Virus record (IMG/VR): IMGVR_UViG_3300032053_000047
Location: 1 to 64,000 of that record
Reading direction: 5' to 3' (one strand)
Source: a virus
Length of the DNA stretch: 64,000 bases
Made by a program: the position numbers and the translations under genes. The notes below the pieces were generated by a model. The model was not told the DNA's origin and did no database searches. It was given only the letters and a program-made list of their open reading frames with translations. Positions 7,608 to 16,208 of this stretch are shown piece by piece. Within the stretch, counting starts at the first letter, position 1; the number at the start of each line of letters is the position of its first letter.

Positions 7608-8702
7608 ATGACTGCAACATCAAGCCCTATCGTAGATCCTGAATTTTCAAAACTCATTCCGCCGTTGACGCCAGAAGAGATTTCGCTTCTGGCCAACTCG
7701 TTGCTCGAAGACGGATGCCGCGATCCCCTTGTGGTGTGGGATGAAAAGTGCATTTTGCTTGACGGCCACAACCGCCTGCGCCTATGCCAAAAACATGGTA
7801 TTGAGTATCAGGTGGCCCGGTTGTCATTTTCAGATAGGGCGGCGGCGGAAACATGGATAATCCGCAATCAGTTAGGTCGCCGCAACCTCAGCCCCGACGC
7901 GGCCAGTTACCTGCGGGGACTCTTATACAACCGGGAGAAGAAAGCGGTTGGCAAGCCCAAAGGAACGATATTAGATCAAAATGATCCAATATCCACAGCC
8001 GAACGCTTAGCCAAAGAGCACGGAGTGTCCGCGCCGACGATCAAGCGTGACAGCCAATTCGCCAAGGCCGTGGAAACGCTCAAGCCCCACGTGGCCGATA
8101 TTGAACAGCGGGTTATGTCGGGCAATATTCCCGATAAGCAACGCATTATTGAGGCAGCAAAAACCCCGGAAAAAGCAGAAAAACTGCTTACTGAAAAGGT
8201 TGTGCATGTTTCACACAACAGCGGCGAGAATGAGTGGTACACGCCCGCACCTCTTGTTGAAGCGGCCCGCAAGACGATGGGCGGCATTGACTGCGATCCG
8301 GCGTCAAGCAAAATTGCAAACCAGACAATCAAGGCAAAAACCTTTTACACAAAAGACAATGATGGGCTCACCCAGAAATGGGCAGCTCGCGTATGGATGA
8401 ATCCCCCGTATGCGCAACCGCTCATCTCACAGTTTTCCGATGCACTTGTGAAGCGCTTTAAATCAGATGAAGTCAAGCAGGCGTGCGTGTTGGTAAACAA
8501 TGCAACGGAAACAGAGTGGTTTCAGACCATGCTTCGCGTGGCGAGTGCCGCCTGTTTTCTCAAGGGGCGCGTCCGCTTTATCGACCAAGAAGGCAACCCG
8601 TCTGGCGCTCCACTTCAGGGGCAGGCGATGCTTTATCTCGGCGGAAATATTGAACGGTTCAAAACGGAATGGTCACCGTTTGGGATTGTCCTTTTGCGAT
8701 GA
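7608..8702 (+). CDS. ParB-like domain fused to phage Dam-type adenine methyltransferase
   Basis: A 364-residue fusion. Residues 15-110 are ParB-like (EEISLLANSLLEDG, LLDGHNRLRLC). Residues 205-364 are a phage N6-adenine methyltransferase: EWYTPAPLV, DCDPAS (228-233), the catalytic NPPY (265-268), and the GRVRF...QGQAMLYLG end. It probably methylates adenine in phage DNA, perhaps against restriction. It overlaps the nuclease gene that follows (ATGA). Confidence 0.85.
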   Translation: MTATSSPIVDPEFSKLIPPLTPEEISLLANSLLEDGCRDPLVVWDEKCILLDGHNRLRLCQKHGIEYQVARLSFSDRAAAETWIIRNQLGRRNLSPDAASYLRGLLYNREKKAVGKPKGTILDQNDPISTAERLAKEHGVSAPTIKRDSQFAKAVETLKPHVADIEQRVMSGNIPDKQRIIEAAKTPEKAEKLLTEKVVHVSHNSGENEWYTPAPLVEAARKTMGGIDCDPASSKIANQTIKAKTFYTKDNDGLTQKWAARVWMNPPYAQPLISQFSDALVKRFKSDEVKQACVLVNNATETEWFQTMLRVASAACFLKGRVRFIDQEGNPSGAPLQGQAMLYLGGNIERFKTEWSPFGIVLLR

Positions 8703-9115
8703 CTGAACGCGGGAAAATATATAACCGTGAATATGCTGCGCAACTCCGGGATTTCTCGGGGTTGCGATACGGCAAAATTACCCCAACTGACATAGATGGT
8801 TTTATGGATTTTGGGGGCAAAGCGTTTGTTTTTATTGAAGCAAAATACGGCGATTCCGAAATGCCGTTTGGCCAGAAATTAGCACTTGAACGTCTTTGTG
8901 ATGCTTGTGATAAGGGCGGGATCAACGCGGTTGTCCTTGTCGCGTCACACAATACCAGGGAAGACATAGACTTTGCGGCGATGACCGTAACGATGGTTCG
9001 GCACAATGGGGTGTGGCGGCCGCCACGGCGAGAACTCACGGTTAGGCAAACAATAGACGCCTTTCTTGAATGGACTTCCGCCGCCAAACTTCCTAGATCT
9101 TCACCCTCCCGGTGA
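8699..9115 (+). CDS. PD-(D/E)XK nuclease-like protein
   Basis: A 138-residue protein with a nuclease core: TDIDGFMDFGGKAFVFIEAKYGD carries the D...ExK signature (catalytic D, then E and K), followed by GQKLALERLCD and a VVLVAS strand. Such small phage nucleases are found next to methyltransferases and terminases. The ATG at 8699 overlaps the methyltransferase stop (ATGA) and is preferred over 8669. Confidence 0.7.
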   Translation: MTERGKIYNREYAAQLRDFSGLRYGKITPTDIDGFMDFGGKAFVFIEAKYGDSEMPFGQKLALERLCDACDKGGINAVVLVASHNTREDIDFAAMTVTMVRHNGVWRPPRRELTVRQTIDAFLEWTSAAKLPRSSPSR

Positions 9116-9174
9116 ACGCCCCGCCAGTGCGGAGTTGTGGCCGCAAAATAACTGGCGGGGCACTTTACAGTATC

Positions 9175-9200
9175 CGGTACACTTGCCCATAAATCCCCGC
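9175..9200 (+). promoter_or_regulatory. CGGTACACTT element, copy 3
   Basis: CGGTACACTT (9175-9184) with 16 bases to the portal ATG at 9201. No Shine-Dalgarno sequence lies in that gap, which reads GCCCATAAATCCCCGC. The absence of a ribosome binding site suggests that the transcript starts at or near the ATG, or that the element sets a start by other means. Confidence 0.5.
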
Positions 9201-10655
9201 ATGGCAATACAACTGACACCTGCTGATATCCTGACAATTTGGAATAATTCGGAAACCGACCGCACCTTACAGACGGAACGGGCCGAATATTATGCGGGCG
9301 ACCAGGCGATTTGCGACGAAACAGTCGAACGATATGACGGCCAGGACCGCAATCTCGTTGTCACCAACTGGGTTAGATACATTGTTAATAAACATGTTGG
9401 GTTTCTAACTAGCAAACCCATTCGCTATACGGCGCGGGAAGGGCAAGAGCCGGAAGCGCTCGTTAACCTGGATGCCATTTCTCGATACAACTACCTAAAC
9501 GCCATTGATGTTGAACATCTAAGAAATGCGATCCTCGCCGAATTTGGTGTCGAGGTCCACGGGTTTGATGGCGAGCAAATTGAGATCACCGGATACCCGC
9601 CGCACAACTGGGCGTTTCTTGAAGATGCAGACGGCAATATCTTGGCCGCAGTGTACTGCGCAACGTTGCCGATTGGTACATGGTGGCAGGACAAGATCCT
9701 AATAGCCGAACTCGATGTTTACACCTGCTATACCGATACAGAAATCATAACCCTTACTCTTGTTACCCAAAATGCGTCTGTGCCGGTGCAGGGAATCCCA
9801 ACTTCAACGCCTGGCGCAACTGCGGCAGCACTTCAGATTGTTGGTGAACCCGTCAAACACGAATATGGCTGCGTCCCGGTTATCCGTATGGCGGTTAGTG
9901 CTGACCGTACCGCCTTCATAGACAACGCTTTCATAACCCAGCAGGACGTGTTCAATGAAACCCGCAGCCGCAACGCTGACGATGTTGAATATAACGTTGA
10001 TGCACTTCTGAAAATCATTGGATACGCCCCCGATGCGATGACTCAGGTAGATACGGATGGCAAGACGTTCCTAGAGAAAATGCGGGAACATCGAATCCTG
10101 CCGCTTAAAGAAGGTGGTGAAGCCGAGTTTCTTACTAAGGGCAATGAATATACGAAAGCTGAATTTGATCTAAACCTCACCCGCGACGCGATTCATCTGA
10201 TGGGATCTGTTGCTGACACTGAGGCTATTGCGGGTGCGACAGGTGCCACATCGGGGATCGCCCTAAAGCTAAAACTCCAACCTCAGATAGCCCAAGCGGG
10301 CGTATTTACCTCGTATTTCGAGCAGGGTATCCGCGAACGTATTGACCTCATAAATATCATTTGGGCAGCTCAAGGTAAACCGCTCCTCGAAGATTATGAC
10401 GTGTCATTCAGCCTGCAAATCCCCATCAATGAACAGGAGATTTGGCAGGGACTGCCTTATCTAGATCCCTATCTAACTAAAGAAGACATCTTGAAACTTA
10501 TCCCCAGCGTAGAGGACCCAGCGGCGGCGGCAGAAGCGAAACAGGCAGAACTGGACGCCAATACGCCGACGTTTGAACCCCTTAACCCTGTGGGTGAGAT
10601 AGACGAAGAGGACGAAACGGAAACCCCAACTGAAGAGGAAAACGTAAATGCCTGA
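9201..10655 (+). CDS. Portal protein, SPP1 Gp6-like
   Basis: A 484-residue portal of the SPP1 Gp6 family: it opens with MAIQLTPADI, has an early YYAGDQAI segment, VVTNWVRYIVNKHVGFLTSKP near residue 60, and the helical MGSVADTEAIAGATGATSG region in the second half. It forms the dodecameric ring at one head vertex. I chose 9201 because the upstream in-frame codons from 9066 run through the CGGTACACTT element and do not resemble portal sequence. The acidic C-terminus overlaps the scaffold gene. Confidence 0.9.
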   Translation: MAIQLTPADILTIWNNSETDRTLQTERAEYYAGDQAICDETVERYDGQDRNLVVTNWVRYIVNKHVGFLTSKPIRYTAREGQEPEALVNLDAISRYNYLNAIDVEHLRNAILAEFGVEVHGFDGEQIEITGYPPHNWAFLEDADGNILAAVYCATLPIGTWWQDKILIAELDVYTCYTDTEIITLTLVTQNASVPVQGIPTSTPGATAAALQIVGEPVKHEYGCVPVIRMAVSADRTAFIDNAFITQQDVFNETRSRNADDVEYNVDALLKIIGYAPDAMTQVDTDGKTFLEKMREHRILPLKEGGEAEFLTKGNEYTKAEFDLNLTRDAIHLMGSVADTEAIAGATGATSGIALKLKLQPQIAQAGVFTSYFEQGIRERIDLINIIWAAQGKPLLEDYDVSFSLQIPINEQEIWQGLPYLDPYLTKEDILKLIPSVEDPAAAAEAKQAELDANTPTFEPLNPVGEIDEEDETETPTEEENVNA

Positions 10656-11355
10656 AGAAAAAACCGAGGATCAAAAGGCCGCGACGGATGACGCTGCAAA
10701 AACGTCAACGGACGGCGCTATTGACACTCAAGACAAAGAACCCGATCTGGACACGCTTCTGAAAGACAAGCGGATCCAGGGCGAGATTGACCGGCGGATA
10801 GCTTCATTGCAAAAAACAATGGAGTTAAAAGCTAAGGAACGCGAGGCGGCTGCAGCAGATAAGGCCAAACGCGAATTCGCCGAGGCGAAGTTACTGGAAG
10901 ACAAGAAATTCCAGGAACTTGCTGAACTCAAAGCGAAAGAAGCCACTGATGCCCTGGCCAAACTAGAACGCTATGAACATGAAGCGAAAGTTGCTGCACT
11001 TCTCGACAAGAAGGGCGTGACAGACCCCGAATTGCGCTTATTGTTCATGCGTTTTAACGGCGATTTAACCGAACTGGACCCGGTGATCGACAAGTTCCAT
11101 TCACAGATCGAGGTCCAGGTCGAGAAGCGCGTCAATGAACGCCTCAAGACGCCGCCACCGCCGTCCAAGAGCGAAGCGAAACCCAAGGAAGACACTTCGC
11201 TGGACGCCCAAATTGCCGCGGCAGAAAAGGCCGGCGACTACAAAGAGTCGCTACGACTCAAGCAGATAAAAAGCAACCAACTCAATCAAATCATGCGGAA
11301 AGCACCCGCGTCAATAACGGAAGTAATAATGCCCCCAATGCCGGGGCAACAGTAA
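10648..11355 (+). CDS. Capsid scaffolding protein
   Basis: A 235-residue, highly charged Glu/Lys/Ala-rich protein predicted to be coiled coil from about residue 45 to 120. Its place between portal and major capsid, overlapping the portal stop by 8 bases, is the standard position for the scaffold that guides prohead assembly and is then removed. No protease domain is visible in it. Confidence 0.8.
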   Translation: MPEEKTEDQKAATDDAAKTSTDGAIDTQDKEPDLDTLLKDKRIQGEIDRRIASLQKTMELKAKEREAAAADKAKREFAEAKLLEDKKFQELAELKAKEATDALAKLERYEHEAKVAALLDKKGVTDPELRLLFMRFNGDLTELDPVIDKFHSQIEVQVEKRVNERLKTPPPPSKSEAKPKEDTSLDAQIAAAEKAGDYKESLRLKQIKSNQLNQIMRKAPASITEVIMPPMPGQQ

Positions 11356-11392
11356 CGTGTAATGCCGTCGGTGCCCGCTAGGAGAACCACAA

Positions 11393-12346
11393 ATGGCTTC
11401 TCAGACAGAGCCTATTTCAACGTATGATGTCCCCAATTATGTAGGCGAGGTTCTTTACCTCGGCGCTACACTGGGGAAAAGCCCACTCCTGTCCATGGCG
11501 GGCCTGACAGACGGTTATGAAACATCCCAGTGGAATGAGTATCCAATGGGCAACGTCCTCAGTGGTAACGCTGCCGCGCAGAACGTCGTAACTGAAGATG
11601 CTTCTATTGCGGCTATTGCCAGAACCAGTTATGCCGCAGCCCAGGCAACGAACTTCCTGGAAATCCACGACGTATCATACGTCCAGTCATACGCCCGCGC
11701 AGCCCTTCAGGGCGGAATCAGCGGCGTGGCTATCAATGGTGCAAAAGCTGCCGTGATTGGCAGCCTGGAAACCCAGCGGACAGCCCACCTAAAACAGTTG
11801 GCGTGTGATCTCGAATTCTCAGCCCTCCGCGGCACGGTCCAAGCATGGACGAATGCTGCTACTGCCGGCGCGACCCGCGGTCTCGTAACCGCCATCGAAG
11901 CCGGGTCCGAAACTGCTGCGGCTGGCGCATCGCTATCCAAGACGTTGATCGACACCGAGATCGCGCGTATGGCCGCGGCGGGTGCCGAGTTCACTCGCAT
12001 GGTGATCGCGTGCAACGCTCACCAAATGCAGATGTTGAACACCTTGTACGGGTTTGCCCCCCAGAGCATTACCGTTGCGGGCGTCCAACTTCAGCAGATC
12101 TGGTTGCCAATTGCGGGCCAGTGCGGCGTGGTCTATGACTCCGTACTCGCAACCGACGACCTAGTGTTCGTGGACATGGAGCATTTCCGGCCCGTGTTCG
12201 GAATCGTGCCGGGCAAACCGCCGATCTTCGTCGAACCGCTCGGCAAGATCGCGGCAGGCGAACAGGAACAGTTGTACTGCCTGTTCGGCATCGACTACTC
12301 GAACATCATCTTCCACGGCATGGTGAGCGGACTTGCCACGTCGTAA
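11393..12346 (+). CDS. Major capsid protein
   Basis: A 317-residue protein at the capsid position, with the DUF5309/SU10-type HK97-fold features: an N-terminal strand-rich arm (EPISTYDVPNYVGEVLY), an Ala-rich spine helix around residues 95-130 (RAALQGGISG...ETQRTAHLKQLACDLEFSAL), and a C-terminal strand region with VDMEHFRPVFG. The ribosome site GGAG lies before the ATG. It is followed by a GC-rich hairpin. Confidence 0.85.
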   Translation: MASQTEPISTYDVPNYVGEVLYLGATLGKSPLLSMAGLTDGYETSQWNEYPMGNVLSGNAAAQNVVTEDASIAAIARTSYAAAQATNFLEIHDVSYVQSYARAALQGGISGVAINGAKAAVIGSLETQRTAHLKQLACDLEFSALRGTVQAWTNAATAGATRGLVTAIEAGSETAAAGASLSKTLIDTEIARMAAAGAEFTRMVIACNAHQMQMLNTLYGFAPQSITVAGVQLQQIWLPIAGQCGVVYDSVLATDDLVFVDMEHFRPVFGIVPGKPPIFVEPLGKIAAGEQEQLYCLFGIDYSNIIFHGMVSGLATS

Positions 12347-12367
12347 GCAGTAAACAGTTGAAGTGCG

Positions 12368-12391
12368 GCGGGGTCTAATAATAGGCCCCGC
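12368..12391 (+). terminator. GC hairpin after the major capsid gene
   Basis: GCGGGGTC, an 8-base loop, then GGCCCCGC form an 8-bp stem. There is no U-run after it, so a partial terminator or 3'-end stabiliser is more likely than full termination. Similar hairpins follow 12863, 13955 and 25510. Confidence 0.5.
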
Positions 12392-12419
12392 TAATTAACC
12401 ACAAATAGAGAGGATCTAT

Positions 12420-12863
12420 ATGGACGCGATACACATGCAAGCGAGGCTCGATGCGTTTTATCACGAAATGTCCGCGATGATCACTGATGTCGGGGTACAG
12501 GATGTTGCTGAAACCGACCTCGATGAAATCCTTGTGATATTACGGGAACGCTGCCTGTGGAAGAAAGAAAACGACACCACACTAAACGCTATGGGCACTG
12601 GTAGTAAATCCCGTGCGCAGGCGTTTGGAGAACTCAGTCTTGGCAATGCGCAAATCCAACGGATTCTCAAAGAGTTTTATGTGGGGCGACCAAAACTGAA
12701 AATGCTGGTAACGGAAACACCTAAACCGGAAACACTAGAAGCGCTTCCGGCATTTCCGATTCCGGTAACGCCCCTAGTGAAACGCGGGCCGGGTAGGCCT
12801 CCTAAAGTACGTGATGCGGAACTTGCGCCCCCGGAATCTGCCCCTACGCCCGAAACTGAATAA
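12420..12863 (+). CDS. Hypothetical head-region protein
   Basis: A 147-residue protein: a helical N-terminal 90 residues, then a Pro-rich linker with KRGPGRPPK, an AT-hook-like motif, and an acidic tail. Its place after the capsid gene suggests a head-associated role. No family recognised; DNA binding through the AT-hook is only a suggestion. Confidence 0.6.
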   Translation: MDAIHMQARLDAFYHEMSAMITDVGVQDVAETDLDEILVILRERCLWKKENDTTLNAMGTGSKSRAQAFGELSLGNAQIQRILKEFYVGRPKLKMLVTETPKPETLEALPAFPIPVTPLVKRGPGRPPKVRDAELAPPESAPTPETE

Positions 12864-12876
12864 CCACGGAACCAAT

Positions 12877-12895
12877 GGGGGCGTTCACCGCCCCC
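12877..12895 (+). terminator. GC hairpin between head genes
   Basis: GGGGGCG, loop TTCAC, CGCCCCC: a perfect 7-bp stem in the 51-base gap. No U-run follows. Likely an attenuator or mRNA stabiliser. Confidence 0.4.
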
Positions 12896-12914
12896 TACGT
12901 GAAAGGACCACGAA

Positions 12915-13541
12915 ATGAAAACACACGGTAGTATCCAAAACCCCGAACTACGCATGATCCTGAATGCCGAAGGGTTGAAGCAGGTGGCGTTCATGCCCCT
13001 AGCGCCGGATGATGACTGGTTTAAAGTCTCGACCGTGCCGACGGCACACGCAACTTCCAGCGTGACCACGTTACTCGCCGCAGCAATGACGTTACCCTAC
13101 TGCCCCGGCTGGCCGGTTGTTCCCGTGTTGACGTGCATCGAAGACACGCACGATACGTGGACGGTAGTTTCGGCACTCGTTACGGGCATCAACCAGTTTG
13201 GCGATTGGTGCCAAGAAACAATTGCGGGTGTGAATAGTCCCGCGAAAACATGGACCGCAACGTGCTTAAACGCTTACCAGACCTTGATCAGCATCGTCAT
13301 CACGATCACGGGCGATGTTGCTGCGGCTGACAGGTACAAACTCGGGTTCAATAAAACCTATGGCGTCGGCTACCACCTCGAAGCGGCCACGGACCTGATC
13401 TGTTCACTGTTCAACTTCGCGGCGGACGCGGGCACGTTGTCTCTGGCATATCAGACATACATTATTGCGGGTACGCCAGCAGCAAGCGTCGCAACGAATG
13501 TGATCCTGCTCATGAGGCCGCAGCACTACTTCGGCAAATAG
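12915..13541 (+). CDS. Putative structural protein of the head module
   Basis: A 208-residue protein with alternating hydrophobic and small residues and few charges, as in virion proteins. A ribosome site GAAAGGA precedes the ATG. It sits between capsid and connector genes, so it may be a decoration or head-fibre protein. No family recognised. Confidence 0.6.
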   Translation: MKTHGSIQNPELRMILNAEGLKQVAFMPLAPDDDWFKVSTVPTAHATSSVTTLLAAAMTLPYCPGWPVVPVLTCIEDTHDTWTVVSALVTGINQFGDWCQETIAGVNSPAKTWTATCLNAYQTLISIVITITGDVAAADRYKLGFNKTYGVGYHLEAATDLICSLFNFAADAGTLSLAYQTYIIAGTPAASVATNVILLMRPQHYFGK

Positions 13542-13562
13542 GCCGAGGAGAGGCGGTGCATC

Positions 13563-13955
13563 ATGGCACTAGCAGTTACCAGAGAAGAATATTGCGAGGA
13601 CTGGCTCGCCTGTTACACGCTCGAATGGGTATCGGCTGCTGATGGCACGTTAAGCGAAATCATTGCGGCCATCCAGGGCACGATAGAACGTATTGTGTTC
13701 AAACCCTCAAGCGATGCCGGTGAAACCCCGTTCAGTCTCTATGACGTGACCCTACTTGATCGGGATGGTATCGACATACTATCCGGCAAAGGCGCAAACC
13801 TGAGCAACACGGCGGCATCCAGCGTGCTCGTTACAGACACCACGCCGGTACTGCCGATTGCGACTATAGGCCTGCTCACGTTGAACGTCGCCCATGCCGA
13901 TAGCGGCGGTGCTGGTACACACTCGGGCACAATCCGCATTTACCTGAGACGATAA
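13563..13955 (+). CDS. Putative beta-rich structural protein
   Basis: A 130-residue protein with regular beta-strand pattern and a C-terminal GTHSGTIRIYLRR strand. GAGGAGAGG precedes the start. The composition and position suggest a head decoration or vertex protein. Unrecognised. Confidence 0.6.
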   Translation: MALAVTREEYCEDWLACYTLEWVSAADGTLSEIIAAIQGTIERIVFKPSSDAGETPFSLYDVTLLDRDGIDILSGKGANLSNTAASSVLVTDTTPVLPIATIGLLTLNVAHADSGGAGTHSGTIRIYLRR

Positions 13956-13959
13956 AACC

Positions 13960-13991
13960 TCCGGGGCGGGGCGTTCGCATCCTGCCCCGGA
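13960..13991 (+). terminator. GC hairpin after the structural gene
   Basis: TCCGGGGC and GCCCCGGA form an 8-bp stem around a 16-base loop, directly after the stop codon. No U-run. Same class as the hairpins after the capsid and tail-tube genes. Confidence 0.45.
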
Positions 13992-14012
13992 TAACTCTAT
14001 TGAGGGCGTGTC

Positions 14013-14453
14013 ATGGCGAGCACATGGATTTCTGAAGTCGCTGCCGATACCTATTTCGCAACGCGGCTCGGCGCATCAACCTACTGGAGCAGCGGGGCAG
14101 AAAAAGAGGCCGCGCTAACTACGGCACAATGGCAGATCGAGAATTCCGATCTGTTTGGCGGTTATCCCGATGTATCCGTAACGGGCGAAGTTGCAACGCA
14201 GGCCATGGCGGATGCCGTGTGCGAGCAGGCGCTGTTCCTATTGCAAGACGCCGATGTCGATACCCGCGTGAACCTACAGGCGCAAGGAGTTCAGCAGGCA
14301 GGCATGGTGCAGGAGACGTACAAATTGGGCAACGGCAGGATCGCCATATCGGGCCGTGCTTATGCGTGTATGCAGAAAGCGGGCTACCTCAAATACGGTA
14401 AGGGGTTCCGGTATGACAGTCTGGCCAGCCAGAACGCCGATGATCTCGACTAA
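14013..14453 (+). CDS. Head-tail connector / DnaT-like family protein
   Basis: A 146-residue protein with the pattern of the phage family annotated as DnaT-like or head completion: an early ADTYFATRLGAS segment, AALTTAQWQIEN, and an all-helical middle (ADAVCEQALFLLQDAD). These proteins usually dock under the portal. Its start follows GAGGGCGTGTC, and its stop overlaps the next gene. Confidence 0.65.
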   Translation: MASTWISEVAADTYFATRLGASTYWSSGAEKEAALTTAQWQIENSDLFGGYPDVSVTGEVATQAMADAVCEQALFLLQDADVDTRVNLQAQGVQQAGMVQETYKLGNGRIAISGRAYACMQKAGYLKYGKGFRYDSLASQNADDLD

Positions 14454-15799
14454 TGAAGGCAACCCACGTAATGCTTTTACAGCGGCGTAACGCGCAACGA
14501 AATCAAGTAGTTGATAATCAGGAAATATACAAGTCACAAATGTCGCCGCCGATCCCGCCCTGCCCCCTTTCCACACAACCGATTTGCGGACAACCTCTAT
14601 ACACGGTCCTCGACGACGGGGCTTGGGCGGGACAACGTTGTTTTCTAATTGGCGGCGGACCCTCTTTGATCGGATTCGATTTCTCGCGTTTGGATGGCGA
14701 ACTTGTTATCGGGATCAACCGGGCGTATGAAAAAATTGATCCGGCGATCATCTACACGATGGATACCCGTTTTATCGCATGGGCATCTAGCGGCACTATC
14801 AGTATTGAGGCACGCAAAAAACTCTATACGTCATTGGCTACCCGCGTTTTTTCTCGGGCATCTACAAAAAATTATCCTAAAGGTTTTTACATTATCGAAC
14901 GTTCAGGAAGCGACTTGTTTCAAGGCAGTTTACGCAAAGGGTGGTGTGGGCACAACAATTCCGGGTCCGGCGCATTATCTTTGGCGATAGCCCTCGGCTG
15001 TTCTGAAATTTACTTGCTTGGGTTTGACATGCACGGCGATCCGGTTACGGACAAACAAACCTGGTGGCATTCAGGGTATCCGGCGGACAGCATACAGAAA
15101 GCCAGCGTGGTCTACAAGGCAATGCGGAGCGCATTCGGACATCATGCGGATGCCATTAAAGAACGCGCGCGCGTTATTAACTGCAATCCCGATAGCGCAC
15201 TTCGCTGTTTTGAGTTTGGAGATCTCCCTGAACCATGTCCGCCGCGCCCTACGGTTGTGGGTTTCTACACGGCTGGAACTGGGTATGAAGCCGAAGCGCG
15301 AGAGATGATCGCCAGCGCTCACCGTATGGGACTCAGGACTGATGTGCGGGCAATTGAGAATCAGGGTTGGCAACGGAACACCTCGTATAAGCCGCGGTTG
15401 TTGCAGGAAATGGTAGAGAAATATTGGGAATCCGCTATCGTCTATACCGACGCCGACTCCCGGTTTATGCGTTACCCGGCGTTATTCAATGCCGATGGCG
15501 GTCTAGCCGATTTTGCCTATCACCGCCATAAGAGCAAAGAGGTTCTATCCGGCACGTTATTTATCCGCTGTAACGAATCCACCGCGGCACTTATGCGGCT
15601 CTGGGCTAAAACGTGTGAGCAAAATCCGCAGACATGGGATCAACGAAACCTGGAAATCGCGCTGGGCAAATGGGACGGCAACTGTTCCATATTGCCAGCC
15701 GAATATTGTTGCATCTTCGATTACAAACCCGCTCCCGATAAGCCCGTGGTAATTCACTATCAGGCGAGTCGGCGGCTGAAAAAGGAAGTAGGTGCCTAA
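14453..15799 (+). CDS. Two-domain glycan enzyme (DUF115-like plus nucleotide-diphospho-sugar transferase-like)
   Basis: A 448-residue protein. Residues about 58-250 resemble DUF115/MptE-like Rossmann proteins: QRCFLIGGGPSL, DGELVIGINRAYEKI, IYTMDTRF and the GSGALSLAIALGCSEIYLLGFDM segment. Residues about 265-445 look like a GT-A-type sugar transferase with VVGFYTAGTGYEAEA and the putative metal site AIVYTDADSRF. It opens the island of glycosyl- and methyltransferases. Acceptor unknown. Confidence 0.7.
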   Translation: MKATHVMLLQRRNAQRNQVVDNQEIYKSQMSPPIPPCPLSTQPICGQPLYTVLDDGAWAGQRCFLIGGGPSLIGFDFSRLDGELVIGINRAYEKIDPAIIYTMDTRFIAWASSGTISIEARKKLYTSLATRVFSRASTKNYPKGFYIIERSGSDLFQGSLRKGWCGHNNSGSGALSLAIALGCSEIYLLGFDMHGDPVTDKQTWWHSGYPADSIQKASVVYKAMRSAFGHHADAIKERARVINCNPDSALRCFEFGDLPEPCPPRPTVVGFYTAGTGYEAEAREMIASAHRMGLRTDVRAIENQGWQRNTSYKPRLLQEMVEKYWESAIVYTDADSRFMRYPALFNADGGLADFAYHRHKSKEVLSGTLFIRCNESTAALMRLWAKTCEQNPQTWDQRNLEIALGKWDGNCSILPAEYCCIFDYKPAPDKPVVIHYQASRRLKKEVGA

Positions 15800-16020
15800 T
15801 GTACTTCCTAGTCACCGGCGTACTGCGTGGCAGACCGGGCAAACATCATTTTGCGATCTGCGCCGATGACCATGAGCAGGCGGCCACGACGTTGCGGCGA
15901 ACACGCCCGAATCTCTGCGATGTTCGGTTTGAAGCATGGAAAATGTTTGCTGGAGAATCCTGGTTTAGTTACGAACTTGATGAAGATACAAAACAATGCC
16001 TGGTAAAACTACAAAACTAA
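15799..16020 (+). CDS. Hypothetical protein
   Basis: A 73-residue ORF overlapping the stop of the preceding gene by one base (TAATG). Mixed alpha/beta pattern; no family recognised. It overlaps the next gene by 25 bases. Confidence 0.5.
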   Translation: MYFLVTGVLRGRPGKHHFAICADDHEQAATTLRRTRPNLCDVRFEAWKMFAGESWFSYELDEDTKQCLVKLQN

Positions 16021-16208
16021 AGAGCGGCAAAGTCCGCGTGCGATGGGGCGGCAAAGTCGTTGCCAAGAAGACGACAAAGAAGAAAGCCCAAGCCCAACTA
16101 AGGTTGCTCAGGGGAGTCGAACACGGATGGAAGCCAACAGGGAAAAAAGCGAGCAAAAAGAAGAGCAAGAAGGCGAGCAAAAAGAACCGGCGGAGTAAAC
16201 GGAAATGA
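15996..16208 (+). CDS. Small lysine-rich basic protein
   Basis: A 70-residue protein with about 40% Lys/Arg; the C-terminal third is a run of KKASKK-like repeats. The N-terminal part (GKVRVRWGGKVVAK... QLRLLRGVEHGW) resembles a small phage protein found near structural genes. Nucleic-acid or capsid-interior binding is plausible from charge alone. Confidence 0.6.
   Translation: MPGKTTKLKSGKVRVRWGGKVVAKKTTKKKAQAQLRLLRGVEHGWKPTGKKASKKKSKKASKKNRRSKRK

Noticed and set aside
9066-9200. Longer portal start at 9066
   Set aside because: The extra 45 codons overlap the nuclease gene and the CGGTACACTT element and do not resemble portal sequence.
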